From Pseudomonas sp. UBA2684 (GTDB lineage Bacteria > Pseudomonadota > Gammaproteobacteria > Pseudomonadales > Pseudomonadaceae): a DNA stretch of 64,000 nucleotides. The stretch is from assembly GCA_002354655.1 (NCBI GenBank), contig DELY01000001.1, positions 20,662 through 84,661 of the forward strand. Direction: 5' to 3'. Within the stretch, counting starts at the first letter, position 1. The number at the start of each line of letters is the position of its first letter. The notes under the pieces were generated by a model, which saw only the letters and a list, made by a program, of their open reading frames with translations, ran no database searches and was not told the origin of the DNA. Below, in pieces: positions 16,343-25,341 of the stretch. The position numbers were made by a program, and so were the translations under genes.

Positions 16343-17374
16343 TCAGGTAACCCACGCTTCGCCGATTGGCGATGGCGCCGGCGCAATGCCCGCCGCGCGC
16401 GATGACAGACGCAGGCGTTCCAACGCTTCGTAGGGCTCGCGGGCCCAGCGCTCGACGGCTGCCTGCACTTCGGCGCTGGCGCCGTCGCGTTTGCGCTGGC
16501 TGTCGGCGATGAAGTGCAGGCTCGGCTGTTTGGCATCGTAATGGGCGAGTGTCTGCACGTGCGCGACGTCGCGTGCGCGGACATCGAACAGCGGCGCCAG
16601 GCGGCCCCAGACGGCATCCGGCAACTCCCGGTAATTCACCGGCACGCCGCCATGCTCTCGGCATTGCGCCAAGCCCTGCTGGAGAATCTTGCCGATGCTG
16701 CGGGCGGCGAACTCCAGCGGCGACAGCTGCGCTGCCTCTGCCGCGCAGACATCCAGCGGCGATGGGCCGAGCATTCCCGGCACGGTATGCGCGCCGGGTT
16801 GGCGCAGTTGTGAGACGACGATCTCCAGCGGGTCGCGGTAAAGAAATATCCACGGAGTGGTGGGGTAGAGGCGCTGCAGCACGTCCGCTTCGAAGATGTT
16901 CCAGGCGTCGAGCTTGACCACCAGGCCCTCTTCGCTGCCGCGGCGCACCTGGGCAAAGGCCGAGAGCAGGGCGCGCAGCCAGTCGGCCTGCTGCGCGGGT
17001 GCTACTGGATCGATGAGGTGTGCGCGCAACAGGCTGTCCAGCGGTGGCGGTTCGGAGAGCACGATATGCCGGTCGATGCCGGCCAGCAGTTGTGCGATCA
17101 GCGTCGAACCGCAGCGCGAGGCGTGGTAGATAAAGGCGCGCGGCGCCACGCCTGGGCTGGCGTGGTGCCAGTCGAGCAGGCTGGCGAGCGGGGTATTGCG
17201 GCGCAGGGCCTGGTTGAAGGGCAGGCGCATGGCCTGCTGCACGCTGTCGCGGTAGAACGGCCGGTTCAGCGGCATGTCGCCGAACCAGCACCAGTCCACT
17301 CGCCATTCGCCGTGCTCGGGCCATACGCGGATCGGCAGCCATTGCTGCAAGTCATCGGTCATCACACTGTCCAT
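16343..17374 (-). CDS. sulfotransferase family protein
   Basis: A 343-residue protein with the PAPS-dependent sulfotransferase core. The 5'-phosphosulfate loop is YHASRCGSTLIAQLLAG (Ser-Arg-Cys-Gly-Ser-Thr, about 86-91). The 3'-phosphate motif is IFLYRDPLEIVVSQLR (about 175-190), and a tail motif is KRDGASAEVQ. Residues 1-75 form an extra N-terminal part (VWPEHGEWRVDWCWFGDMPLN) of unknown role. It overlaps the hydroxylase-like gene upstream: an internal ATG at 17362 forms a TGATG with that gene's stop, so MTDDLQQW may be the true N-terminus instead of MDSVM. The substrate is unknown. An APS-kinase-like gene lies divergently 1 kb away and could feed it with PAPS. Confidence 0.82.
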   Translation of the reverse strand: MDSVMTDDLQQWLPIRVWPEHGEWRVDWCWFGDMPLNRPFYRDSVQQAMRLPFNQALRRNTPLASLLDWHHASPGVAPRAFIYHASRCGSTLIAQLLAGIDRHIVLSEPPPLDSLLRAHLIDPVAPAQQADWLRALLSAFAQVRRGSEEGLVVKLDAWNIFEADVLQRLYPTTPWIFLYRDPLEIVVSQLRQPGAHTVPGMLGPSPLDVCAAEAAQLSPLEFAARSIGKILQQGLAQCREHGGVPVNYRELPDAVWGRLAPLFDVRARDVAHVQTLAHYDAKQPSLHFIADSQRKRDGASAEVQAAVERWAREPYEALERLRLSSRAAGIAPAPSPIGEAWVT

Positions 17375-18174
17375 TGTTCGCTCCAGGCGCGTCGGCCCTG
17401 GCGCATGGCCGATCGCACATCGTCGATGGCGAAGTGCAAGTCGAGCTGCGCGCCGAGCTGGACGGCACGCTCGGCAAACTCGCGCGCATTCTCAAGGCGA
17501 TTGAGTTGCCCAGCCAGCAGGGTGTCGGCATGCACGCGTTGGCGAAAGCGATTGAACGCCAGGGTCGAGCGGGCTATTTGCGCAGCGGGAGTCGTGGCCA
17601 GGCCCGCGCTGATCTGTGCGCGTAGCCAGTCGTTGCGGCGGGCGTCGATCACCAGATGAATACGTGCCTGCTCGCTGCGGTTGTCCACACGGTGCGGGCG
17701 CGCCAGGTCGAGAAACCAGCATTCGCCCACGGCCATGGGGATCACCTGGCCCTCCAGGAGAAACTCCACCGCCGGGTGGCTGCGGATCGGGATATGCAGG
17801 CGCACATCGCCTTGCGGGTCGCTCAGGTCGGGGTCGCAGTGCTCGCTGATGTGCGCGCCCGCGCCCAGGCGCAGCAGGCGCGCGCTGCTGATGCGCATGG
17901 CGATGCCTGCGAGTACCTGCTGCCACCGTGCGCTGTGCCAAGGCGTGGCATGCGTGTCAGTGCTATCGCCGCCGTGGGCGGCCGCCAGCGGATCATGCGC
18001 TCCAGCGGGGCTAAGCAAGGCGACGCCGCTCCAGTCGCCACGGTAGTAATCGGTATTGAAGTGCGCGCTCCAGGCGGCATCGGGTATGGCCTGCAATGCC
18101 GCCTGCAACAGCGCGACATCGACGCGCAGGGGCAGGCGGGCGTATGCGGGTAGCGCAGAGTGGCTGGGCGTCAT
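17362..18174 (-). CDS. aspartyl/asparaginyl beta-hydroxylase domain protein
   Basis: A 270-residue protein whose central part matches the Asp_Arg_Hydrox fold, an Fe(II)/2-oxoglutarate jelly roll. ISEHCDPDLSDP gives the His-x-Asp-like pair, DVRLHIPIRSHP is typical of the family, and ECWFLDLARPHRVDNRSEQ carries the second iron His and, downstream, the Arg (ARIHLVID) that usually binds 2-oxoglutarate. The C-terminal 70 residues are helical and unassigned. An ATG at 18204 would add ten residues; neither start has a strong ribosome site. It is translationally coupled to the sulfotransferase (overlap 17362-17374), so the two enzymes probably act on the same product: hydroxylation that could provide the acceptor for sulfation. 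That order is inference. Confidence 0.8.
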   Translation of the reverse strand: MTPSHSALPAYARLPLRVDVALLQAALQAIPDAAWSAHFNTDYYRGDWSGVALLSPAGAHDPLAAAHGGDSTDTHATPWHSARWQQVLAGIAMRISSARLLRLGAGAHISEHCDPDLSDPQGDVRLHIPIRSHPAVEFLLEGQVIPMAVGECWFLDLARPHRVDNRSEQARIHLVIDARRNDWLRAQISAGLATTPAAQIARSTLAFNRFRQRVHADTLLAGQLNRLENAREFAERAVQLGAQLDLHFAIDDVRSAMRQGRRAWSEQWTV

Positions 18175-18352
18175 GCGGACTCGACTCGCTGTGGGCGGCC
18201 GCATCCGTTGTCAGCCGCGCTGGGCTCATTCTAGTGGCCTGTGTGGTTTGTTCAATGAGTCGATGTCGGCGTCTGTGGCCTTGTACTGCGGCTGGCCAGC
18301 CTCGCCCGCGCCTGCTACAAAAGCGCATCCGTTTAGCCGAGGAGTGCCTGGG

Positions 18353-18964
18353 ATGGCGAGTCACACGCATGTCGCTGCGGCCGAGGCCGTGACGCAAGGT
18401 CAGCGCGTGCAGCGCAATGGCCACGGCGCAGCCGTGTTGCTGCTGACCGGTTTGTCCGGAGCGGGGAAAACTACCCTGGCCCAGGGGCTCGCGCGGCGCC
18501 TGTTCGACCTGGGCGTGCACAGCTATGTGCTGGACGGCGATACGTTGCGTGGCGGCCTGAATGCCGATCTGGGTTTCAGTGCGCAGGATCGTCGGGAAAA
18601 CCTGCGGCGCAGCGCCGAGGCCGCCGGCTTGCTGGCCGACTCCGGTGCCATCGTGATTGCCGCGCTGATTGCGCCGTTGGCCGCATCGCGGGTGTATTGG
18701 CGCCAGCGGCTTGGGGCGAACTTTTTCGAGGTCTGGTGCAGCGCCGCGCTGCCGGTTTGCGAGGCGCGTGACGTTAAGGGCTTGTACGCCCGCGCACGGG
18801 CCGGCGAGATAGCCGATTTCACCGGTGTCTCGGCACCCTACGAAGCGCCGCAGCAGGCCGACGTGGTGATCGACAGCGCGCGCCAGAGCGTCGAGGAAAG
18901 CGTCGAGCTGCTTGTGCAACTGCTGCGCCAGCGCGGGGTGCTGACGAATGCCGCGCACGGCTGA
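18353..18964 (+). CDS. cysC: adenylylsulfate (APS) kinase-like protein
   Basis: A 203-residue P-loop kinase. Walker A is GLSGAGKTT (about 36-44), followed by VLDGDTLRGGLNADLGFS, DRRENLRRSAEAAG, ARDVKGLYARARAGEIADFTG and YEAPQQAD, all typical of CysC, which phosphorylates APS to PAPS. Two departures are seen against the E. coli enzyme as I recall it: the DGDNVRHGL box reads DGDTLRGGL, and the Ser of AFISP, phosphorylated in E. coli, is Ala here (ALIAP). The start at 18353 follows GAGGAG. It faces the hydroxylase/sulfotransferase pair across a 178-bp gap and is followed by arfB. No CysD/CysN gene is nearby, so it is not part of a full sulfate-activation operon here. Confidence 0.88.
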   Translation: MASHTHVAAAEAVTQGQRVQRNGHGAAVLLLTGLSGAGKTTLAQGLARRLFDLGVHSYVLDGDTLRGGLNADLGFSAQDRRENLRRSAEAAGLLADSGAIVIAALIAPLAASRVYWRQRLGANFFEVWCSAALPVCEARDVKGLYARARAGEIADFTGVSAPYEAPQQADVVIDSARQSVEESVELLVQLLRQRGVLTNAAHG

Positions 18965-19009
18965 CGCTCGGGTTATCCTGACGGCCCCTGAGCCGCCTGT
19001 GTCCTCGTC

Positions 19010-19423
19010 ATGCTGGTGATTTCCAATAGCATCCATCTACCGGACGATGAGGTCGAGTTGACCGCCATCCGCGCCCAGGGCGCGGGTGGGCAGAACGTCA
19101 ACAAGGTGTCCAGCGCGGTGCACCTGCGTTTCGACAGTCAGGCCTCATCCTTGCCGCCGTTCTACAAGGAACGCCTGCTGGCGCTACGCGACAGCCGCAT
19201 CACCGTAGACGGTGTGGTGATCATCAAAGCCCAGCAATACCGCACCCAGGAGCAGAACCGCGCGGATGCCCTGGAGCGCTTGGCCGAGCTGATTCGCAGC
19301 GCCGGCAAGACCGAAAAAGCCCGGCGCCCGACTAAGCCGACCCTGGGCTCGAAAAAGCGCCGCCTGGAAGGCAAGAGCAAGCGCGGAACGATCAAGGCCG
19401 GGCGCGGCAAGGTGGATTTCTAA
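19010..19423 (+). CDS. arfB: alternative ribosome-rescue factor ArfB (YaeJ)
   Basis: A 137-residue release-factor homologue. The catalytic GGQ motif is in QGAGGQNVNKVSSAVHLRFD (about residues 24-43), and no codon-recognition domain is present. The basic C-terminal tail (TEKARRPTKPTLGSKKRRLE to the end) enters the mRNA channel of stalled ribosomes in the known structures. It hydrolyses peptidyl-tRNA on non-stop complexes. It starts 45 bp after cysC. The following 66 bp contain no clear terminator before a long repeat begins. Confidence 0.95.
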   Translation: MLVISNSIHLPDDEVELTAIRAQGAGGQNVNKVSSAVHLRFDSQASSLPPFYKERLLALRDSRITVDGVVIIKAQQYRTQEQNRADALERLAELIRSAGKTEKARRPTKPTLGSKKRRLEGKSKRGTIKAGRGKVDF

Positions 19424-19489
19424 GCGCCTGTTCACGCGCTGTTGCACCGCGTTAGAAATGGCTCTGTCCCCACCATGTGTTGAACCCTA

Positions 19490-19701
19490 GGCAATGTCTG
19501 GGACGCGGTAATGCGTAGGGTGGGTTAGGCGCAGACCACGAACTATCGGCTGCCGCATAGATCAGTTGCGCCGTAACCCACCAGAGTATTAACGCTGGGT
19601 GGGTTACGTGGCGCCCCCATTGCGCAGTTGCTGTGCCAGCGCGTCTCAGCGCCACTAACCCACCCTACAAAATCGACGTACAACCGTTAACGGGTACATA
19701 G
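19490..19701 (+). repeat. long copy 1 of the 215-bp GGTGGGTTA element
   Basis: GGCAATGTCTGGGACGCGGT opens the unit; CGTAGGGTGGGTTAGGCGCA, TTGCGCCGTAACCCACCAG, GGTGGGTTACGTGGCGC and CACTAACCCACCCTAC form two hairpins; it closes with ACCGTTAACGGGTACATAG. The copy at 58997-59219 matches through its whole length. It separates arfB from the LysR gene; the rest of that 401-bp gap holds only the LysR leader. Confidence 0.85.
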
Positions 19702-19824
19702 CTTTCAAATTGGCCTCGCACAGCCGCTTGCGGCTAACGCGCGTTGGCGCGACCCGCAGTGTTGCGTCCAGCTCATGCACAAATATCGAGTTTTCAGGCG
19801 TGCATATTTGCTTAAAATGCACGA

Positions 19825-20709
19825 ATGAAAACGACCCTCGATGAACTGCAAGCCTTTGTCCACGTGGTCGACAGTGGTTCGATCAGCGCCGCTGCCGAGC
19901 AGTTGGCGCAGACCGCTTCCGGCGTCAGCCGCGCGCTTAGCCGGCTGGAAGACAAGCTCGATGTCACCTTGTTGCGCCGCACTACCCGGCGCCTGGAGCT
20001 GACCGAGGAGGGCCAGGCCTTTCTTGCCCAGGCGCGCAAGATTCTCGCGGCGGTCGAGGATGCCGAGGAGCAGATCAAGGTGCGCCGGCAGAAGCCCGCC
20101 GGACGCCTGCGGGTCAACGCCGCCGCGCCATTCATGCTGCACGCCGTGGTGCCGCTGGTGGCCGGTTTTCGTGCGCAGTACCCGGATATCCAGCTGGAGT
20201 TGCACAGCAGCGACCAGATCATCGACCTGCTCGAACAGCGCGCCGATGTCGCCATCCGCATCGGCCCGCTGCGCGATTCCACCCTGCACGCGCGCCCGCT
20301 GGGCAGCAATCGCCTGCGCATTCTCGCCAGCCCGGCCTACCTCAAGGCCCACGGCACGCCGAAAACGGTGGCCGATCTGGCCCAGCACAGCCTGCTCGGT
20401 TTCACCCAGCCCGACAGCCTCAACCAGTGGCCGCTGCGTCATCCCCTGGGCGACGCGCTGAGCATCAGCCCCAGCCTGTGCGCCTCCAGCGGCGAAACCC
20501 TGCGCCAATTGGCCCTGGCCGACGTCGGCATCGTCTGCCTGGCGGACTTCATGACCCAGGCCGACCGCGCCCGCGGCGACCTGGTGCAGTTGCTGCTGCG
20601 CGACACCGTCGAGGTGCGTCAGCCGATCCATGCGGTGTACTACCGCAACACCGCGCTGGCCTCGCGCATTACCTGCTTTCTCGACTACCTGAGTGCTCAG
20701 CTTCGCTAA
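19825..20709 (+). CDS. LysR-type transcriptional regulator
   Basis: A 294-residue regulator with an N-terminal winged helix ([42 protein letters not shown]) and a LysR substrate-binding domain from about residue 90 ([20 protein letters not shown]). No LysR target gene is divergent from it: the upstream 400 bp is mostly repeat, and it converges with cusA. Its final 41 bp overlap the 3' end of cusA on the other strand. The target and inducer are unknown. Confidence 0.92.
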   Translation: MKTTLDELQAFVHVVDSGSISAAAEQLAQTASGVSRALSRLEDKLDVTLLRRTTRRLELTEEGQAFLAQARKILAAVEDAEEQIKVRRQKPAGRLRVNAAAPFMLHAVVPLVAGFRAQYPDIQLELHSSDQIIDLLEQRADVAIRIGPLRDSTLHARPLGSNRLRILASPAYLKAHGTPKTVADLAQHSLLGFTQPDSLNQWPLRHPLGDALSISPSLCASSGETLRQLALADVGIVCLADFMTQADRARGDLVQLLLRDTVEVRQPIHAVYYRNTALASRITCFLDYLSAQLR

Positions 20710-23700
20710 CCGGGCGAGCCAGTGAGGCGGCTTGCCGCCTGCAGGCCGGGCGGCGCAGCAGGCTGAACAGCGCCGGAATCACCAGCAGCGAGAGCAGCGG
20801 GGCGGTGATCATGCCGCCGACCATGGGCGCGGCGATGCGGCTCATCACCTCGCTGCCGGAGCCGCTGCCCCAGAGAATTGGCAACAAACCGGCGATGATC
20901 ACCGCCACCGTCATGGCTTTGGGCCGTACGCGTTGCACCGCGCCCTCGCGGATGGCATCGAGCAATGCGGGCTCGTCGTGCTGCCCGGCGTCCTGGCGGG
21001 CGCGCCAGGCGTTTTTCAGGTACAGCAGCATGATCACGCCGAACTCGGCGGCCACGCCGGCCAGGGCGATAAAGCCGACGCCGGTGGCCACCGACAGGTT
21101 GTAGCCCAGCAGGTAGAGGAACCACACCCCGCCAGTGAGGGCGAACGGCAGCGTGAGCATGATCAACATGGCTTCGTCGAAGCGGGCGAAGGTCAGGTAG
21201 AGCAGCACGAAGATGATCAGCACGGTGGCCGGCACCAGCAGTTTCAGCCGCGCGTTGGCGCGTTCGAGGAATTCGAACTGCCCCGAGTAGCTCAGGCTCA
21301 TGCCGGGTTGCAGGGTGACCTGCTCGCCAATCGCCACGCGCAGGTCGGCGACCACCGAGGCCAGGTCGCGGCCGCGCACGTCGATATAGACCCAGCCGGA
21401 AGGCCGGGCGTTCTCGCTCTTGAGCATCGGCGGGCCATCGCTGACGCTGATCCGCGCTACGCTGCCGAGGGTGATCTGGCTGCCCAGCGGGGTGTAGATC
21501 GGCAGGTGTTCCAGGGCGCCCAGCGAGTCGCGCCACTCGCGCGGGTAACGCAGGTTTATCGGGTAGCGCGCCAGGCCTTCGATGGTTTCACCGATATTCT
21601 CGCCGCCGATGGCGCCGGCGACGATCGACTGCACGTCGGCGATATTCAGGCCGTAGCGCGCCGCCGCCTGGCGGTCGATGTCGACATCGATATAACGCCC
21701 GCCAGTCAGGCGTTCGGCGAGCGCCGAACTCACCCCCGGCACCTGCTTGGCCGCCCGCTCGACCGCCTGCGTCACCGCGTCGATGTGCGTCAGGTTACTG
21801 CCGGCCACCTTGATCCCGATCGGGCTCTTGATCCCGGTGGCGAGCATGTCGATACGGTTGCGGATCGGCGGTATCCAGATATTGCTCAGCCCCGGCACCT
21901 GCACCGTCCGGTCCAGTTCCTCCACCAGCTTTTCCGGGGTCATGCCGGGGCGCCATTGCGCGCGCGGCTTGAACTGGATGGTGGTTTCGAACATCTCCAG
22001 CGGTGCCGGGTCGGTGGCGGTTTCGGCGCGTCCGGCCTTGCCGAACACGTGTTCGACTTCCGGCAGGGTCTTGATCAGGCGGTCGGTCTGTTGCAGCAAC
22101 TGCGCGGCTTTCTGCGCCGACAGCCCGGGCAGGGCCGACGGCATGTAGAGCAGGTCGCCTTCGTCGAGTGGCGGCAGAAACTCGCCGCCGAGGCGCGAGA
22201 TCGGCCACAGCGCGCTGAGGAACACCAGCACGGCGATCAGCAGGGTGACTTTCGGCCGGCGCAGCACCGCGTCGAGGGCCGGCTGATAGAGACGGATCAG
22301 CCAGCGGTTCAGCGGATTGCTGTGCTCGTTCGGTATGCGCCCGCGAATCCAGTAGCCCATCAACACCGGCACCAGGGTCACCGATAAGCCGGCGGCGGCG
22401 GCCATAGCATAGGTCTTGGTAAACGCCAGCGGGCCGAACAGCCGACCTTCCTGGGCTTGCAGGGTGAACACCGGGATAAACGACAGGGTGATGATCAGTA
22501 GGCAGAAGAACAATGCCGGGCCGACTTCCACCGCCGCCGCCGTGATCACCTGCCAGTGTTGCTCGCCTTTTAGCTCTTGGCCCGGATGTGCGGCGTGCCA
22601 GGCTTCGAGCTTCTTGTGGGCGTTTTCGATCATCACCACGGCGGCGTCGACCATGGCGCCGATGGCGATGGCGATGCCGCCGAGGGACATGATGTTGGCG
22701 TTGATGCCTTGCTGCTGCATGACGACAAAGGCGATCAGCACGCCAATCGGCAGCGAGATGATCGCCACCAACGAGGAGCGCAGATGCCAGAGAAACACCG
22801 CGCAAACCAGCGCCACGACGATGAATTCTTCGAGCAATTTGAAGCTGAGGTTGCTGACCGCGCGATCGATCAGCTTGCTGCGGTCGTAGGTGGTGACGAT
22901 TTCCACGCCGGCCGGCAGGCTGCTTTTCAGCTCGTCGAGCTTGGCTTTCACCGCGGCAATGGTGGCGCTGGCGTTCTTGCCGCTGCGCAGAATCACCACG
23001 CCGCCGACCACTTCGCCTTCGCCATCCAACTCGGCGAGGCCGCGACGCATTTCCGGGCCGAGCTGGATCGTCGCGACATCGCCGAGGGTCACCGGCACGC
23101 CGTCTTCGCTCAGCTTGAGCACAATTGCGCGGAAGTCATTCAGGGTCTTCAGGTAGCCGGAGGCGCGCAGCATGTACTCGCTTTCCGCCAGTTCCAGCAC
23201 GGCGCCACCGGTTTCCTGGTTGGCCTGGCCAATCGCCGCGATGACCTCGGCCTGGGTGATCTTCAGGCTGGCCAGGCGGAACGGGTCGATCAGCACCTGG
23301 TATTGCTTGACCATGCCGCCGACGGTCGCCACCTCCGCGACATCGCTCAGGGTTTTCAGCTCGAACTTGAGAAACCAGTCTTGCAGCGCGCGCAACTGCG
23401 CCAGGTCATGGGTGCCGCTGCGGTCGACCAGGGCGTACTGGTAAATCCAGCCGACGCCGGTGGCATCCGGCCCGAGTGCCGGCTTGGCGCCAGCGGGCAG
23501 GCGGCTCTGCACCTGGCTGAGGTATTCCAGCACGCGCGAGCGCGCCCAGTAGAGGTCGGTGCCGTCCTCGAACAGCACATAGACGAAGCTGTCGCCGAAA
23601 AAGGAAAAGCCGCGCACCGTCTGCGCGCCGGGCACCGAGAGCATGGTGGTGGCCAGTGGGTAGGTGACCTGGTTCTCGACGATTTGCGGCGCCTGGCCAG

Positions 23701-23860
23701 GGTAGGGCGTGCGGATGATTACCTGCACGTCGGAGAGGTCCGGCAGGGCATCGATGGGGGTGTTCTGCACCGACCAGACGCCCCAGGCCGTGGCCAGTAG
23801 CGTGACCAGCAGCACCAGCATGCGGTTGAGTACCGACCAGCGAATCAGCGCGGCGATCAT
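20669..23860 (-). CDS. cusA: CusA-type heavy-metal RND efflux pump
   Basis: A 1063-residue inner-membrane RND transporter. The N-terminus ([20 protein letters not shown], then [20 protein letters not shown]) is typical of the heavy-metal (HME) branch and closest to CusA, the Cu(I)/Ag(I) pump. Transmembrane residues of the proton relay are visible in [19 protein letters not shown]. Periplasmic loops carry several Met residues, but I did not map the Met triad exactly. It overlaps cusB by 4 bp and is the last gene of the leftward cus set. The C-terminal tail ([20 protein letters not shown]) is basic and overlaps the LysR gene. Metal choice between copper/silver and others rests on the CusB partner. 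Confidence 0.92.
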   Translation of the reverse strand: MIAALIRWSVLNRMLVLLVTLLATAWGVWSVQNTPIDALPDLSDVQVIIRTPYPGQAPQIVENQVTYPLATTMLSVPGAQTVRGFSFFGDSFVYVLFEDGTDLYWARSRVLEYLSQVQSRLPAGAKPALGPDATGVGWIYQYALVDRSGTHDLAQLRALQDWFLKFELKTLSDVAEVATVGGMVKQYQVLIDPFRLASLKITQAEVIAAIGQANQETGGAVLELAESEYMLRASGYLKTLNDFRAIVLKLSEDGVPVTLGDVATIQLGPEMRRGLAELDGEGEVVGGVVILRSGKNASATIAAVKAKLDELKSSLPAGVEIVTTYDRSKLIDRAVSNLSFKLLEEFIVVALVCAVFLWHLRSSLVAIISLPIGVLIAFVVMQQQGINANIMSLGGIAIAIGAMVDAAVVMIENAHKKLEAWHAAHPGQELKGEQHWQVITAAAVEVGPALFFCLLIITLSFIPVFTLQAQEGRLFGPLAFTKTYAMAAAAGLSVTLVPVLMGYWIRGRIPNEHSNPLNRWLIRLYQPALDAVLRRPKVTLLIAVLVFLSALWPISRLGGEFLPPLDEGDLLYMPSALPGLSAQKAAQLLQQTDRLIKTLPEVEHVFGKAGRAETATDPAPLEMFETTIQFKPRAQWRPGMTPEKLVEELDRTVQVPGLSNIWIPPIRNRIDMLATGIKSPIGIKVAGSNLTHIDAVTQAVERAAKQVPGVSSALAERLTGGRYIDVDIDRQAAARYGLNIADVQSIVAGAIGGENIGETIEGLARYPINLRYPREWRDSLGALEHLPIYTPLGSQITLGSVARISVSDGPPMLKSENARPSGWVYIDVRGRDLASVVADLRVAIGEQVTLQPGMSLSYSGQFEFLERANARLKLLVPATVLIIFVLLYLTFARFDEAMLIMLTLPFALTGGVWFLYLLGYNLSVATGVGFIALAGVAAEFGVIMLLYLKNAWRARQDAGQHDEPALLDAIREGAVQRVRPKAMTVAVIIAGLLPILWGSGSGSEVMSRIAAPMVGGMITAPLLSLLVIPALFSLLRRPACRRQAASLARPVSEAEHSGSRESR

Positions 23861-25341
23861 GGCTGCTGCTCCAGTTTGTCCAGGCGCTCGACCAGCAGTC
23901 CGTCGTCGCTCTCGCGCACGCCCACGCGCACCGCATCGCCGGGCTCGATACCGATCGCCAGGGCGGGGTCGGCCAGGGTAAAGCTCATGGTCATGCCGGG
24001 CATGCCCAGGGTCTTGAACGGGCCGTGGGCCAGGGTCAGCGAGGCATTGTCGATGGCCACGACCTGACCGTCGGCCTCATGCAGGGCCGCTTGCACCGGC
24101 GCGGCCGGCGGTGTTGCCAGGCCTTGCGCGAGCAGGCCGCGCAGGCTGGCTTCGGAATCGAGCAGGAACTGTCCGGAGGCGACCACCTGCTGGCCTTCTT
24201 CGAGGCCTTGCAGCACTTCGGTCTGGCCCTCGGCCTCGCGACCCAGGCGCACCTCGACGGGCCGATAACGCCCGGCACCTTCGCCAAGCATCACCAGGGC
24301 GCGGCGCCCGGTGCGGATCACCGCCTCGCTGGGAATGAACAGGGTGGCTTGCGCGGCCGGGCGCTGCAGCCGCACCTGCGCGGTCAAGCCTGGGCGCAGG
24401 CGGCCGTCGGGGTTGTCCAGCTCGACCCGCAGGCGCAGCGTGCGGCTATTCGGCTCGGCCGCTGGGAGAATGGCGCCGACCTTGCCCGTCAGCACCTCGC
24501 CGGGGAATGCCGGCAGGCGCGCCTCGACCGGCTGTCCGCCGCGCAACCCGGCGGCTTCGGCCTCAGGCACCGCCACCTCCAGCCAGACGCTACGCAGGCC
24601 GTTGATGGTCGCCAGTGGCGCGCCGGCGGCGAGGGTCATGCCCTGGCGCACGTTGAGCTCTTGCAGCACGCCAGCGATTGGGCTGGTGACCGTCCACAGC
24701 GCTTGGCTCTTGCCGCTGCGCTCGACCTGCGCGATCAGCGCGGGCGGCATCCCGCTCAGGCGCAAACGCTGACGTGCCGCCGCCAGCAACGCCGGTTCGC
24801 CGAGCTGGCGCAGGGCCAGGAACTCCTCCTGGGCCGCCACCCATTGCGGCACGAGCAGGTCGGCCAGCGGTGCGCCAGCGGCGAGCAGGTCGTTCGGCGC
24901 GAGGGCGTAGACCCGCTCGACGAAGCCGCCACTGCGCGCCTGCACGATGGCCATGTCGCGCGCATTGAACGCCAGGCTGCCAACCGCCTCCAGGCTGCTG
25001 GGCGGCATGCCGCGGGTGACCGTGGCCAGGCGCATGCCGAGGTTCTGGCTGACGCTCGGGTCGATGCTCAGCACCGCGCTGTCGCCGCCGGCACCGGCAT
25101 AGCGCGGCACCAGTTGCATGTCCATAAAGGGCGATTGTCCGGGTTGGTCGAATCGTTGCTGCGGGTACATCGGGTCGTACCAATACAACACCTCGCCGCG
25201 ATCCGCTGTGGCGCTGGCCTGTTGCGTGGCGGGTGCGGGCATCGCGTCGCTCCGCGGCTGGGCGAGCCAGTAGCCGCCGGCAGCGCTGAGGACTAGCGAG
25301 ATGCCCGCCAGCAGGGCGCCTTGGTAGATTCGCGGGTTCAT
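23857..25341 (-). CDS. cusB: CusB-type periplasmic adaptor with fused CusF-like domain
   Basis: A 494-residue membrane-fusion protein. After an N-terminal anchor ([17 protein letters not shown]) comes the CusB metal-binding segment [20 protein letters not shown] with MDMQLVP, as in E. coli CusB. Lipoyl/barrel-sandwich and beta-barrel adaptor domains follow ([40 protein letters not shown]). The last 80 residues form a CusF-like OB domain: His439 (LAHGPF) and GMPGMTMSF with Met450 and Met452 correspond to the CusF copper ligands, with Met447 at the position of its Trp44. A fused chaperone domain would hand Cu(I) or Ag(I) to the adaptor and pump. It overlaps cusC and cusA by 4 bp each. Confidence 0.93.
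   Translation of the reverse strand: MNPRIYQGALLAGISLVLSAAGGYWLAQPRSDAMPAPATQQASATADRGEVLYWYDPMYPQQRFDQPGQSPFMDMQLVPRYAGAGGDSAVLSIDPSVSQNLGMRLATVTRGMPPSSLEAVGSLAFNARDMAIVQARSGGFVERVYALAPNDLLAAGAPLADLLVPQWVAAQEEFLALRQLGEPALLAAARQRLRLSGMPPALIAQVERSGKSQALWTVTSPIAGVLQELNVRQGMTLAAGAPLATINGLRSVWLEVAVPEAEAAGLRGGQPVEARLPAFPGEVLTGKVGAILPAAEPNSRTLRLRVELDNPDGRLRPGLTAQVRLQRPAAQATLFIPSEAVIRTGRRALVMLGEGAGRYRPVEVRLGREAEGQTEVLQGLEEGQQVVASGQFLLDSEASLRGLLAQGLATPPAAPVQAALHEADGQVVAIDNASLTLAHGPFKTLGMPGMTMSFTLADPALAIGIEPGDAVRVGVRESDDGLLVERLDKLEQQP

Noticed and set aside
20732-22387. Open frame of 551 codons on the plus strand
   Set aside because: It is antisense to cusA, is rich in His, Gln and Arg without family motifs, and has no ribosome site.
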